Below, piece by piece: positions 26,041 through 37,498 of a DNA stretch of 64,000 nucleotides. The stretch spans positions 248,001-312,000 of the forward strand of contig JAOTOL010001616.1 of NCBI GenBank assembly GCA_034440575.1. Direction: 5' to 3'. Positions within the stretch are counted from its first letter, which is position 1; each line of letters starts with the position of its first letter. Under the pieces are notes generated by a model, which worked only from the letters and a program-made list of their open reading frames with translations, had not been told where the DNA came from and made no database searches. The stretch comes from Imbricaverruca yamaguchii (lineage: Eukaryota > Arthropoda > Thecostraca > Neoverrucidae). Position numbers and translations under genes: made by a program.

Positions 26041-26257
26041 GGCGGTGCCTTCCTTACCGCCGCGAGCGGTGCCTCCTTATCGCCGTGAGCGGTGCCTTCC
26101 TTACCGCCGTGAGCGGTGCCTTCCTTATCGCCGTGAGCGGTGCCTTCCTTACCGCCGTGAGCGGTGCCTCCTTACCGCCGCGAGCGGCGCCTTCCTCATC
26201 ACAGTGAGCGGTGCCTTCCTTACCGCCGCGAGCGGTGCCTTCCTTATCGCTGTGATC
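26041..26257. repeat. 24-bp minisatellite, 9 units
   Basis: Units of GCGGTGCCTTCCTTACCGCC plus GYGA; some are 23 bp through loss of one T. The last units diverge (TTCCTCATCACAGTGA). A plus-strand frame over it gives a Pro/Arg-Tyr-rich repeat peptide caused by the array. Confidence 0.92.
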
Positions 26258-26999
26258 ATACTGTTACGATTGCACGGGTTCGCCCTGCCTGATATACTAA
26301 TCGAGTTTCAGTCCGCATGATCAGCGCAGGAAGAAATATAATCCGTTTTCCGCTAGTACTGCATTTTTTATATTTAGAAGACATCCAATGACGTTTCGCG
26401 AAGTAGACAAAGCACATGTCTTGATTTTTGTGCAGTCCCATACGCTATCAGGGTGTCACCTGGCTGCAGCACATGGGTGCTCAGGTACCATTATGTCGTC
26501 TGGTGTCATAAGTTGTGGCAACAAACACATTCCATATGCAGAATTGCGAAGTCAATAGGAAAAATATTACAAAGATGATAATGACCTCAGCCCTAGAAGT
26601 TGGTCTACAAGAAAATCTTTGCACAAACAAAATGTTGCTACTACGACGCACGTATGCCACTGAAGTTTTACAAATAAAAATATTGTGCTCAGAAGAGTTG
26701 CCATTGGTAAAACGTGTTTCCCTTTATCGGTAGCATTTAACCGGATCAAGGTGAGAAGCCGGACATGAATTTGTGCCAGACGTTTCACAAAGTGTGTTAA
26801 GCTGATGATAGACAGCAACGAAAAATTACCTATCGTCCCACTTCCTCCTTACTCAGCTCCCTTCACTATCCCCTCCCAGCTTGAAAACCCCCTGGTCTCC
26901 TCACCCCATTTCAACCACTGCGTCCCTATCCTGAGTGTCAGATCTGATCTCGGAAACGCCCATCGATCTCCGACCCTCACCACCCAGCTGAACTGACCG
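26258..26999. other. Unassigned DNA
   Basis: No motif, array or repeat element is recognised between the 24-bp and 29-bp arrays. Confidence 0.4.
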
Positions 27000-28026
27000 T
27001 GTCACTCGTGACCGTGTCGACAGGTGTGACCTTACCACCCCGCTCACTCGTGACCGTGTCGGCAGGTGTGACCTGACCACCCCGCTCACTCGTGACCGTG
27101 TCGGCAGGTGTGACCTGATTGTGACCGTGTCGACAGGTGTGACCTGATTGTGACCGTGTCGGCAGGTGTGACCTGATTGTGACCGTGTCGGCAGGTGTGA
27201 CCTGATTGTGACCGTGTCGACAGGTGTGACCTGACACCCCCTCCACGATTGTGACCGTGTCGGCAGGTGTGACCTGATTGTGACCGTGTCGGGAGGTGTG
27301 CGTGTGACCGTGTCGGAGGTGTACCTGATTGTGACCGTGTCGGCAGGTGTGACCTGACTCTCGTGACCGTGTCGACAGGTGTGGTGTGACCGTGTCGGCG
27401 GGTGTGACCCTGACTCGTGACCTTTGACCGTGTCGGCAGGTGTGACCTGATCGTGACCGTGTCGGCAGGTGTGACCTGATCGTGACCGTGTCGGCAGGTG
27501 TGACCTGATTGTGACCGTGTCGGCAGGTGTGACCTGATTGTGACCGTGTCGGCAGGTGTGACCTGATTCTGACCGTGTCGGGAGGTGTGACCTGATTGTG
27601 ACCGTGTCGACAGGTGTGACCGTGTCGGCAGGTGTGACCTGAACCCCGCTCACTCGTGACCGTGTCGGCAGGTGTGACCTGATTGTGACCGTGTCGGCAG
27701 GTGTGACCTGATTGTGACCGTGTCGGCAGGTGTGACCTGACCCTGACCGTGTCGGGAGGTGTGACCTGATTGTGACCGTGTCGGCAGGTGTGACCTGATC
27801 CTGACCGTGTCGGTAGGTGTGACCTGATCGTGACCGTGTCGCCAGGTGTGACCTGATTGTGACCGTGTCGACAGGTGTGACCTGATTGTGACCGTGTCGC
27901 CAGGTGTGACCTGATTGTGACCGTGTCGGCAGGTGTGACCTGATCGTGACCGTGTCGACAGGTGTGACCTGATTGTGACCGTGTCGCCAGGTGTGACCTG
28001 ATTGTGACCGTGTCGGCAGGTGTGGG
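27000..28026. repeat. 29-bp minisatellite, about 35 units
   Basis: Units begin GTGACCGTGTCGGCAGGTGT and continue GACCTGATT. Starts at 27482, 27511 and 27540 show the 29-bp period. Variants swap GGCAGG for GACAGG, GCCAGG or GGGAGG, and some units carry a CCCGCTCACTC insertion (27040, 27080, 27645). The unit lacks stop codons in all three minus-strand frames, so open frames of up to 471 codons appear (TVTIRSHLPTRS-type peptides). With a period not divisible by three, these are artefacts. Confidence 0.96.
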
Positions 28027-29108
28027 CGGCCGTGTCGGGTACCGCTGCCGGGCGCAGCTGACCACCGCCGGTCACCACGCAGACCGGCAGTCGTATCGCC
28101 ATCAAATCTGGCCGCCGGTCGCCAATTACGGTGGGCTCCTTGCAGCGGCACCTGGGAGAAGGCAGCCGCCGGCGGCCACGTGCGAGAAGCAGGTGGGTCG
28201 GACGGCGCGCCGGCCCTCGCTAATGATTTAAATGCTGGCCGGTTCTGGTCTCGGTGATGAAACTGGCGGCGATGCGGCGGCGGCGGCAGCTGATCGGCCG
28301 GCCGCCGACCTTCCACGGACGTCGTTTTTACGATCTGACGCGGCGGCGGCCGGCGGCGGCCGGCAGCGCGCGTGGTCGCACCGCACGACTACTGTCGTGT
28401 GGCGGCGGCGGCGCGCCGGCGGCAGGTGGTGGCCAGATCGGCCACCTCAGTGGGCCGAGACACGATCGCACCGACTCGGCCAGGTGGGACAGGTGAGGTG
28501 GCCACCTGGGCTGGCTGGCGGGTCGCCGCCGCCGCCGCCGTCGCCGCCGCCTCCACGTGAGCCGCGTCGGCACGCGCGCCGCTGTCCGGACTGTGACGTC
28601 ACTCGGACGTCACTCGGACGTCACTCGGCGGCGGCGCTCGGCCGGCGCGGCCCGGCCGCGTTCTGACGAAGATGAGCGGCGATCGTCGCGCGATAGTCGG
28701 CGTCGAAACAGCGCGCCGTGTTTGTGCCGTTCGCGCCACGATATGATCGCGCGGCCGCCGCCGAGCCGGAATGTCGGCCGCGGCGCGGCGCGGCGGCCGG
28801 CCGGCGCGCGCGGGGTCAGGCCGGGTCGCGGGCCGGTCGGCCGCCACCCCGCTGCCGTCGCGCGTGAGCCGTGCGTCGCGCGGCCGCGACACGTCGGCGG
28901 CGGCCGGCTCGGCTGGCCGTGTGTCGGCGCAGATCGGGCCGCAGATCTGCCGGCTCGGCGGGCCGGCTGAGACCCGCCCGTCGTCACGTCCAGCGACGGA
29001 CACGGCGCCGGGGCCGCAGCAGCGACACGCGCGACTCTCCTCCGAGCCCGCCATCGTCAGCACGGCGCCGAGAACCGCAGCACGTCCGACACCCCGCCTC
29101 TGGACAAC
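28027..29108. other. Strongly CpG-rich block after the 29-bp array
   Basis: Rich in GGCGGCGGC, GGCCGGC and GCGCG. A (CGC)n-like run occurs at about 28530-28555, and an 11-bp triple repeat (GACGTCACTCG) at about 28597-28630. Overlapping open frames up to 230 codons on both strands follow from GC content; none resembles a known protein. It is island-like, but I see no transcript evidence. Confidence 0.45.
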
Positions 29109-29290
29109 TGGGGCTGGTACTCCCCCTACCCTTCCCTGGGGCTGGCACTTCCCCTCCCCTCCCCTGGGGCTGGCACTCCCCCCTCCCCCCCTGGGGCTGG
29201 CACTCCCCTCCCCTCCCCTGGGGCTGGTACTCACACTCCCCTCCCCTGGGGCTGGTACTCCCCCTCCTCCCCTGGGGCTGGTACATCCCA
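29109..29290. repeat. ~30-bp C-rich minisatellite, about 6 units
   Basis: CTGGGGCTGGYACT followed by CCCCTCCCC repeats with variable C-run length. It merges at the right into the 31-bp array through units containing GGGCTGGCACTACCAGC near 29394. Confidence 0.88.
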
Positions 29291-30330
29291 CTACCCTCGC
29301 CCTACCAGCGCCACTACACTAGTGTCGGCGCACTATCAGCGCCACTACCCTAGTGTCGGCTGGCACATCAGCGCCACTACCTCCCCTACCAGCGGGCTGG
29401 CACTACCAGCGCCACTACCTAGTGTCGGCTCGACACACTACCAGTGGCGCTGCCACTACACTAGTGTCGACCACTACCAGCGCCACTACCCTACTGGGCG
29501 CCTTAACAGCGCCACTACACTAGTGTCGACACACTACCAGCGCCACTACACTAGTGTCGGCGCACTATCAGCGCCACTACACTAGTGTCGACACACTACC
29601 AGCGCCACTACACTAGTGTCGGCGCACTACCAGCGCCACTACACTAGTGTCGGGCACTATCAGCGCCACTACACTAGTGTCGGCGCACTATCAGCGCCAC
29701 TACCCTAGGGCGCACTATCAGCGCCACTACACTAGTCTCGCCACTACCTGGGGCACTGGCACTAGTGTCGGTGCACTATCAGCGCCACTACACTAGTGTC
29801 GGCACACTACCAGCGCCACTACACTAGTGTCGGCGCACTATCAGCGCCACTACACTAGTGTCGGCGCACTACCAGCGCCACTACACTAGTGTCGGCACAC
29901 TACCAGCGCCACTACACTAGTGTCGGCGCACTATCAGCGCCACTACACTAGTGTCGAGCGCACTACCAGCGCCACTACACTAGTGTCGGCGCACTACCAG
30001 CGCCACTACACTAGTGTCGACACACTACCAGCGCCACTACACTAGTGTCGGCGCACTACCAGCGCCACTACACTAGTGTCGGCGCACTATCAGCGCCACT
30101 ACACTAGTGTCGGCGCACTATCAGCGCCACTACACTAGTGTCGGCACACTACCAGCGCCACTACACTAGTGTCGGCGCACTACCAGCGGCACTACACTAG
30201 TGTCGACACACTACCAGCGCCACTACACTAGTGTCGGCGCACTATCAGCGCCACTACACTAGTGTCGGGCACTATCAGTCGCCCGCCTCCGCCTAGTGTC
30301 GACGCACTACCAGCGCCACTACATCTGGTC
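29291..30330. repeat. 31-bp minisatellite, about 33 units
   Basis: Units of CGCCACTACACTAGTGTCGG plus CGCACTATCAG. ACACTAGT at 29821 and 29852 gives the 31-bp period. CGCACTATCAG, CGCACTACCAG and ACACACTACCAG alternate as subtypes. Each unit carries ACTAGT. The first ~250 bp are irregular. Confidence 0.95.
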
Positions 30331-30369
30331 TCATTGCAGGCCTACATTGAATCGCCGGCGTCACTAAAC

Positions 30370-31102
30370 AGTCGCCTAGTGTCGGGCACTGCCAGTGGTG
30401 GTGTGAACAGTCGCCTTGTGTCGGTACGCCAGTGGTGGTGTGAACAGTCGCCTTGTGTCGGTACGCCAGTGGTGGTGTGAACAGTCGCCTTGTGTCGGTA
30501 CGCCAGTGGTGGTGTGAACAGTCGCCTTGTGTCGGTACGCCAGTGGTGGTGTGAACAGTCGCCTTGTGTCGGTACGCCAGTGGTGGTGTGAACAGTCGCC
30601 TTGTGTCGGTACGCCAGTGGTGGTGTGAACAGTTGTCGGTACGCCGTGGTGGTGTGAACAGTCGCCTCGTGTCGGTACGCCAGTGGTGGTGTGAACAGTC
30701 GCCTCGTGTCGGTACGCCAGTGGTGGTGTGAACAGTCGCCTCGTGTCGGTACGCCAGTGGTGGTGTGAACAGTCGCCTTGTGTCGGTACGCCAGTGGTGG
30801 TGTGAACAGTCTTGTGTCGGTACGCCAGTGGTGGTGTGAACAGTCGCCTTGTGTCGGTACGCCAGTGGTGGTGTGAACAGTCGCCTTGTGTCGGTACGCC
30901 AGTGGTGGTGTGAACAGTCGCCTTGTGTCGGTACGCCAGTGGTGGTGTGAACAGTCGCCTTGTGTCGGTACGCCAGTGGTGGTGTGAACAGTCGCCTTGT
31001 GTCGGTACGCCAGTGGTGGTGTGAACAGTCGCCTCGTGTCGGTACGCCAGTGGTGGTGTGAACAGTCGCCTTGTGTCGGTACGCCAGTGGTGGTGTGAAC
31101 AG
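30370..31102. repeat. 37-bp minisatellite, about 20 units
   Basis: Units of CGCCTTGTGTCGGTACGCCA plus GTGGTGGTGTGAACAGT; TCGGTACGCC at 30421 and 30458 gives the 37-bp period. Variants have CGCCTCGTG, and three units are shortened. The unit is almost invariant, pointing to recent homogenisation. Minus-strand open frames (HTTTGVPTRGDCS-type peptides, up to 307 codons) arise because the unit has no stops. Confidence 0.96.
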
Positions 31103-31929
31103 TGTCGACGTTGCGTCACGTAGAACCGGTCCACTGCTCCGGACACACAATAGTGAACTACGCACGGCGAGCTCCTTCGCGGCCAGCAGTGTTGTGAAAC
31201 TGAATCGTCCACTCAAGCGTTCACGATCTCCGCTTGCCGGTGCTGTTCAGAAAATCTGGTCTTTGTAGTACTGCAGTCGTTGCTTTCAGGTTCTTGAAAT
31301 AAGTGCAGATAGCTGGGGCATTCAGCAGATTGCGGGTGTGGCTTTGTCAGTGTTTCGGTTTCGTTTGCGGTCGCGATAACAGAACATGAATATCGTTTTC
31401 TGAGTCATTGATGCGGGACTTCACATGACTTTGTCCAGCGTCAACAGCGAAACGCTTCTATGAAGTCTGCACTTTCCCAGGTGACCATAGCGACCAAGTT
31501 GGCCAGAAAATGGGGCCACCTGCGAATGAAATGACAACATTCACTTCCATGACGAAAATATCCAACGTTCAGACGTACGCTCCGTTACCTTCCCTCAATT
31601 GTCGTGAACCTAATCACGAGAAATCAGCGGAGATCCCATAATCAGCTAATGCGTCGAGATCACGAGAAATCCGATTCCATAGTGAGGAGTGCATTTGTCG
31701 GCTGCTGGCAAGATCTCGGGCTTCGATGCCGCGATCCGCTTGGGATAACTTCGAAGCGACTATTTGTCAAGAGAGAATGGTAACGCTGCATAGTCCAAGC
31801 AGCTGCATGTAGCGGCAAAAGAACCCAGGTTTCTTCACCTTTTGAGCAAGTTAGTATTGCCTATTATCTCGCTAGATTTATCAGAATAATGCATGCATTG
31901 CCTCTAATCGGAAACATATTTACGGGAAA
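31103..31929. other. Unassigned DNA
   Basis: No array or mobile-element signature is seen. Two similar phrases, CACGAGAAATCAGCGGAGATC and ATCACGAGAAATCCG, occur near 31615 and 31660. Confidence 0.4.
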
Positions 31930-32418
31930 GTGCTAACAGTCTCAAGTGCTGATTTGGCCGAACCTATGCAGATGGAACGCATCTGCAACAGCACCGCCGT
32001 GATGTTGCTGCATTTCAAACTGTTAACGAAGAAACTAATACAAAAGAACTGCTACGGTTGCATCACGGCTGCTTACTGCACCGGCGCCGACTGGGCTGCT
32101 TCACCCATTGCTGCTACAGAAACTACTACGGACGCGACATACCACTACCGCAGATTTTGCTATTCACGAGATCGCTTCTACGGGACACGGGTCATATGCA
32201 ATACCATTGCACAATTATGTGCTTGTTTAGAGTACCATTCGTTTTGCGTATCACATTGTGCGGAGCCCACGTACCCGAACTGTTGGGTTAAGCGATATAT
32301 TTACCCTCAACTCGGGGTACAGCTGCCACAGGATGCGCACAGAGTTTGCACACCGACCCGCATGGTCTTGCGTCGAACAGCTGGAGCCTTCGAAAGTGCA
32401 TATATCCGCCGCTGCTAG
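31930..32418 (+). CDS. Unrecognised 162-codon open frame outside any repeat
   Basis: This is the longest open frame in the window that does not overlap a tandem array, a CpG-rich block or a retroelement. It begins MLTVSSADLAEP and is Cys- and Tyr-rich in its second half. I see no signal peptide, transmembrane segment, zinc-finger spacing or known domain. An overlapping frame is open at 32258-32563. Chance is the most likely explanation; an exon of an unknown gene is the alternative. Confidence 0.12.
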   Translation: MLTVSSADLAEPMQMERICNSTAVMLLHFKLLTKKLIQKNCYGCITAAYCTGADWAASPIAATETTTDATYHYRRFCYSRDRFYGTRVICNTIAQLCACLEYHSFCVSHCAEPTYPNCWVKRYIYPQLGVQLPQDAHRVCTPTRMVLRRTAGAFESAYIRRC

Positions 32419-32563
32419 TACTACAACTTACCTAGCCTCGAGTCACACCAAAAAGCAGACATTAGTGCCGTTGTTTGCTGGGCCCATCGTTGTGTTTCCG
32501 TTGGACAGTGTTGTGCAATTATGGTATAATCATCTAACCTTGATTCATTTCTTCACTTACTGA

Positions 32564-33300
32564 GTTGCTTTTGCGCACACAGTGGGCCAGCTGACCTGCA
32601 GTGTTGTCAATGGATGTCCTCAACGATAATGTAGCCATGCATACATGTGGCATGCAACTCGTGAGGGTGCCCGGCATTTCACGAATGCCGGCAGTTGTTG
32701 CACGAGACACCGGCGGTGGTTTCAGAGAAGGGGCAGTCGGACATGCTTCCCGAGAGGGTCAGCGGGATCTTTGTTTATTTGGCATTACAAAAAGTGGCTT
32801 AAATAACGACCAGGAATGCTATGCTCCGTCATATTAGGGTATCAGGAGTGCAGTTGGACCTACGATTTGCACCACGGCGTACTGGGTAGACAAAATCGAT
32901 ATGTGCCAATAGACATTCATCGATGCAATTGTAAATGCTGACTGCAGCCAGCATTTGCATGCGACCCCGGCCTCGAGAACGTTCCCCGCGCAGCCTGGCG
33001 CAGATGGAACATCAGCCCAACACCGCACGGTCCTTAGATCGACGAACATGCCTATTCTCGCTCCGAATAGTGCTGGCCATGTCTGGCTGTGGCTGCCTGT
33101 ACCGATGCCTGGGTTTCTGATTCCAGCTTGGCGTCTGTCAGCACGCACTCGCCAGTGGTACCGCTAACAATCGCCAGTGGTACCGCTAACTAAGTTAGGT
33201 AACCTAGTCAACTGCCATGACGCACGTAACGGAAAGGTCAGCTGGTTAGATAGTCGCGCACACAGCTCGAACATGGCAGGTTCGGTCGCCACGGCAATGT
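32564..33300. other. Unassigned DNA with one small hairpin
   Basis: A short imperfect stem (TGCCCGGCATT with AATGCCGGCA) lies at about 32670-32693. CGCCAGTGGTACCGCTAAC is tandemly duplicated at 33150-33190. No gene is recognised. Confidence 0.45.
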
Positions 33301-33468
33301 GGTCACGTGACAGGGTCGTCACCAGCACCTCACCACATAGTCACGTGACAGGGTTGACCAGCTACCCGTGCCACCAGCACCTCACCACACAGTCACGTGA
33401 CAGGGTTGACCAGCTACCCGTGCCACCAGCACCTCACCACACAGTCACGTGACAGAGTCGGCCAGCTG
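33301..33468. repeat. 52-bp tandem repeat, about three units
   Basis: TCACGTGACAGGGTTGACCA recurs at 33341, 33393 and (variant) 33445, a 52-bp period; a shorter first unit sits at 33303. Each unit contains the palindrome CACGTG and the phrase CCAGCACCTCACCACA. Confidence 0.9.
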
Positions 33469-34185
33469 TCCGGGCCTCCTCGCCACAGGGTGCCGTCGCG
33501 GCATTTAGGGAGCAGTCGTGTCGCGACTTAGCGTTGACGTCACGTCACCGGGACATCGCAACGTGGCACCTACAGGGCATCGGCAATATCGAAGCCAATA
33601 TGATGCCAGTGAGACAACCGCGCAACCGCCGTACTTGTACAGTCATGAAATGACTACCCGGCGGCCGCTATTGCTGGTGCTATGTCGCGCCCGATCAAAC
33701 GGCAGCTGCCCAGCTGTCCCCCTTGGCAGCGTAGATGGCAAGATAGTACATACCTCTGCGCTAGTCCCTACGCTGTCAAAGGAGTACTGCACGGCATCGC
33801 ACGTGTTCTGCATAACTTATGCTTAAAGGCAGTGGTCTCGGAACCTGTTTAATATTCGGGTCGTTTTTCTATAGTGAACGATATCCTCATTACGCGGTCT
33901 TGTAACGGCCAGAGACAGACCTGACAAAAAGGTGATATTAAGTTACAGATGGTACAAAGTAACGAATCGATATACCAATGTTTCTTTGAGTGGACAAAAG
34001 CGCACGTAAATGCTGAACATAATCCAGCAATCGCCTTCCAAATGTTGTACAAAGGCCTTGTTAAGCTGACTGCTCTTAAAACCTCAAATGTTAATCAACC
34101 AATCAAGGTGTCAACTGTTATCAGTGACTGGAAAAGCCGATAAAACAAGAAGCCTTAGAAACCGCTTCCTTGTGTGCCGGCGACA
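33469..34185. other. Unassigned DNA
   Basis: No tandem repeat, retroelement or recognisable coding motif is seen. Confidence 0.4.
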
Positions 34186-34200
34186 GTCGCCATGGCAACA

Positions 34201-34230
34201 CAAGGTGTGTTGCCATGGCAACACACCTTG
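34201..34230. repeat. Perfect 30-bp palindrome without spacer
   Basis: CAAGGTGTGTTGCCA is followed directly by its exact reverse complement. The preceding bases (GCCATGGCAACA at 34189-34200) repeat the centre of the palindrome, and TGGTAGCTTGGTG phrases follow. Confidence 0.9.
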
Positions 34231-34424
34231 TGGTAGTGGTAGCTTGGTGTTGGTAGCTTGGTGACCTGCCGAGTGGTAATGGTTCCTTGATGTTGGGCAG
34301 TACCACGTTGAAACGTTGCAAGATGCCAGGCTTTACATCCAATACGAAGCTTCCGGTGTCATATAGCAATGTATCCAGCTGTTGCAATGTCGTGTCAAGT
34401 AGTGTCAGATGACTTCGATGTTAC

Positions 34425-35408
34425 GCATCAGTAGCGCAAGCTGATGCAACAGTTGAGTGGTGGGTGACGCTGACTGGCTGATGCAGCAGCTGGGTGGTGG
34501 GTGATGCTGACCGGCTGATGCAGCAGCTGGGTGGTGGGTGACGTTGACTAGCTGATGCAGCAGCTGGGTAGTGGGTGACGCTGACCGGCTGATGCAGCAG
34601 TTGGGTGGTGGGTGACGTTGACTGGCTGATGCAGCAGCTGGGTGGTGGGTGACGTTGACTGGCTGATGCAGCAGCTGGGTGGTGGGTGATGCTGACTGGC
34701 TGATGCAGCAGCTGGGTGGTGGGTGACGTTGACTAGCTGATGCAGCAGCTGGGTGGTGGGTGACGCTGACTTTGGCTGATGCAGCAGTTGGGTGGTGGGT
34801 GATGTTGACTGGCTGATGCAGCAGTTGGGTGGTGGGTGACGTTGACTGGCTGATGCAGCAGCTGGGTGGTGGGTGATGCTGACTGGCTGATGCAGCAGCT
34901 GGGTGGTGGGTGACGTTGACTGGCTGATGCAGCAGCTGGGTGGTGGGTGATGCTGACTGGCTGATGCAGCAGCTGGGTGGTGGGTGATGCTGACTGGCTG
35001 ATGCAGCAGTTGGGTGGTGGGTGACGTTGACTGGCTGATGCAGCAGCTGGGTGGTGGGTGACGCTGACCGGCTGATGCAGCAGTTGGGTGGTGGGTGACG
35101 CTGACTGGCTGATGCAGCAGCTGGGTGGTGGGTGACGTTGACTGGCTGATGCAGCAGCTGGGTGGTGGGTGATGTTGACTGGCTGATGCAGCAGCTGGGT
35201 GGTGGGTGATGTTGACTGGCTGATGCAGCAGCTGGGTGGTGGGTGATGTTGACTGGCTGATGCAGCAGTTGGGTAGTGGGTGATGCTGACCGGCTGATGC
35301 AGCAGCTGGGTGGTGGGTGACGGTCACTGGCTGATGCAGCAGTTGGGTGGTGGGTGATGCTGACCGGCTGATGCTGCAGCTGGGTGGTGGGTGACGGTCA
35401 CTGGCTGT
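34425..35408. repeat. 37-bp minisatellite, about 26 units
   Basis: Units of GCTGATGCAGCAGCTGGGTG plus GTGGGTGACGTTGACTG; GCTGATGC at 34625 and 34662 shows the 37-bp period. Subtypes differ at GACGTTGAC, GATGCTGAC and GACGCTGAC, at GCAGCTG or GCAGTTG, and at CTGGCTG, CCGGCTG or CTAGCTG. The minus-strand open frame (HHPPSCCISQST-type peptide, 306 codons) is an artefact of a stop-free unit. Confidence 0.96.
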
Positions 35409-35467
35409 CGTGCCGTGGCGTCTGTGGTGTGGATAGCTCGCGCTGATTAATGTTGTCGAGTCACGCA

Positions 35468-36790
35468 CACTCCAGCTGCCAGCCTGGCATCATGCCGTAC
35501 AGGAACACACTCCACGTACCAGCCGGGCAGCCGGCCGTACCGGAACACACTCCAGCCACCAGCCTGGCATCATGCCGTACCGGAACACACTCCAGCTGCC
35601 AGCCTGGCATCATGCCGTACCGGAACACACTCCAGCTGCCAGCCTGGCATCATGCCGTACCGGAACACACTCCAGCCACCAGCCTGGCATCATGCCGTAC
35701 CGGAACACACTCCAGCCACCAGCCTGGCATCATGCCGTACCGGAACATACTCCACGTACCAGCCGGGCAGCCAGCCGTACCGGAACACACTCCAGCCATC
35801 AGCCTGGCATCATGCCGTACCGGAACACACTCCAGCCACCAGCCTGGCATCATGCCGTACCGGAACACACTCCAGCCACCAGCCTGGCATCATGCCGTAC
35901 CGGAACACACTCCAGCCACCAGCCTGGCAGCCAGCCGTACCGGAACACACTCCAGCCGCCAGCCTGGCATCATGCCGTACCGGAACACACTCCAGCCACC
36001 AGCCTGGCATCATGCCGTACCGGAACACACTCCAGCCACCAGCCTGGCATCATGCCGTACCGGAACACACTCCATGTACCAGCCGGGCAGCGGGCTCCAG
36101 CCGTACCGGAACACACTCCAGCCACCAGCCTGGCATCATGCCGTACCGGAACACACTCCAGCCACCAGCCGGGCAGCCATGCCGTACCGGAACACACTCC
36201 AGCTACCAGCCTGGCATCATGCCGTACCGGAACACACTCCAGCCACCAGCCTGGCATCATGCCGTACCGGAACACACTCCAGCCACCAGCCTGGCAGCCA
36301 GCCGTACCGGAACACACTCCATGTACCAGCCGGGCAGCCGGCCGTACCGGAACACACTCCAGCCACCAGCCTGGCATCATGCCGTACCGGAACATACTCC
36401 ACGTACCAGCCGGGCATCATGCCGTACCGGAACACACTCCACGCTACCAGCCTGGCATCATGCCGTACCGGAACACACTCCATGTACCAGCCGGGCAGCC
36501 GGCCGTACCGGAACACACTCCACGTCCAGCGGCAGCGCCGTACGGAACACCTCCACGTACCAGCGGCGCCGTACCGGAACACCTCCACTACCAGCCTGGC
36601 ATCATGCCGTACCGGAACACACTCCAGCCACCAGCCTGGCATCATGCCGTACCGGAACACACTCCATGTACCAGCCGGGCAGCCGGCCGTACCGGAACAC
36701 ACTCCACGTACCATCCTGGCAGCCAGCCGTACCGGAACACACTCCACGTACCAGCCGGGCAGCCGGCCGTACCGGAACACATCCCGCGTA
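35468..36790. repeat. 40-bp minisatellite, about 33 units
   Basis: Two main unit types are mixed. One has TCCAGCCACCAGCCTGGCAT then CATGCCGTACCGGAACACAC. The other has TCCACGTACCAGCCGGGCAG then CCGGCCGTACCGGAACACAC. Period is 40 bp, with irregular shortened units at 36520-36590. Plus-strand open frames up to 469 codons and minus-strand frames come from the stop-free unit; the period is not a multiple of three. Confidence 0.96.
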
Positions 36791-36889
36791 ACAGCAGAGG
36801 TGCAAAAATGCGGCGTCTCACCTGCCTCAAGAGGCGACAGTTTTTCAATGATGTCATGATGGGCCGAAGGACATTACACTCGTATAAAC

Positions 36890-36945
36890 AATAGCACGTG
36901 CACAGTGCACAGTAGCACGCACACAGTGCACAGTAGCACGAAATA
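36890..36945. repeat. ~22-bp tandem repeat, 2.5 units
   Basis: TAGCACGTGCACAGTGCACAG and TAGCACGCACACAGTGCACAG follow each other, then TAGCACGAAAT. Each unit contains the palindromic GTGCACAGTGCAC-like core. Confidence 0.85.
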
Positions 36946-37283
36946 TAGCGCAATGCTTTTTAATGTTCAGTCAAAATATATTCCTGCAGACTTCGAAAAT
37001 TCTGATTTGACTTAGATCCGTACATGCAATGCTACGAAAAAGCTAAGTTAGTGGTATGTCTTGAATGCGAGCATCCTCGTGCAAAATTGCTTACGACCTG
37101 GCGTCTTTCATGGGCCGTTAACATTGCGAGCTGCCAATCTTCATCGACTCTTCCGACAGACGCGACCGATGCGACCTAGCCTTGAGAGTGTTGACGTGAC
37201 TGCTTGTGGCGCACGTGGTTATGAAAACAAGAGGGCATCGTTGGAGGAACTGACCTCTATCAGATGGGTTCAAAACCCTTAAT
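36946..37283. other. Unassigned DNA
   Basis: Nothing recognisable lies between the 22-bp repeat and the SINE. Confidence 0.4.
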
Positions 37284-37296
37284 GCTCAAACGCTCC

Positions 37297-37485
37297 GGGG
37301 CGGGGATGGCCGAGTGGTTAAGGTGTCGGCCTATGGGTACCAAAGGTTCCGGGTTCGACTCTAGCGCCACTCAAGACATTTCCCAATCCCGCGGCCCACC
37401 GGCGAAACAGTGTGGGCGGCGCCATTAGCCGTGAATGTGCATAAAGTGTGTCGTGAACCAACCAATTAACAAACAAAACAAACAA
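37297..37485 (+). mobile_element. tRNA-derived SINE, family 1, copy a
   Basis: A 189-bp insertion with a 13-bp target-site duplication GCTCAAACGCTCC at 37284-37296 and 37486-37498. The head has a tRNA-type A box (TGGCCGAGTGG) and B box (GGTTCGACTC) about 35 nt apart, the internal RNA polymerase III promoter. The A box resembles Ser/Leu tRNAs. The body contains AATCCCGCGGCCCACCGGCG and GGCGGCGCCATTAGCCGTG. The tail is AACAAACAAAACAAAC. It is not a functional tRNA gene, because the acceptor and anticodon stems do not pair properly. Confidence 0.92.
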
Positions 37486-37498
37486 GCTCAAACGCTCC

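Noticed and set aside
29291..31102. CRISPR array
   Set aside because: Repeat units are contiguous without unique spacers, and the context is eukaryotic; it is a minisatellite.
34425..36790. Common origin of the adjacent 37-bp and 40-bp arrays
   Set aside because: Only a short CCAGCTGC...GCATCA similarity appears after reverse-complementing one unit; too weak to claim without an alignment test.
37297..37380. tRNA gene at the head of the SINE (also 42871, 53030, 51433, 59282)
   Set aside because: A and B boxes are present, but the acceptor and anticodon stems do not pair, the sequences continue into shared SINE bodies, and target duplications enclose the whole unit.
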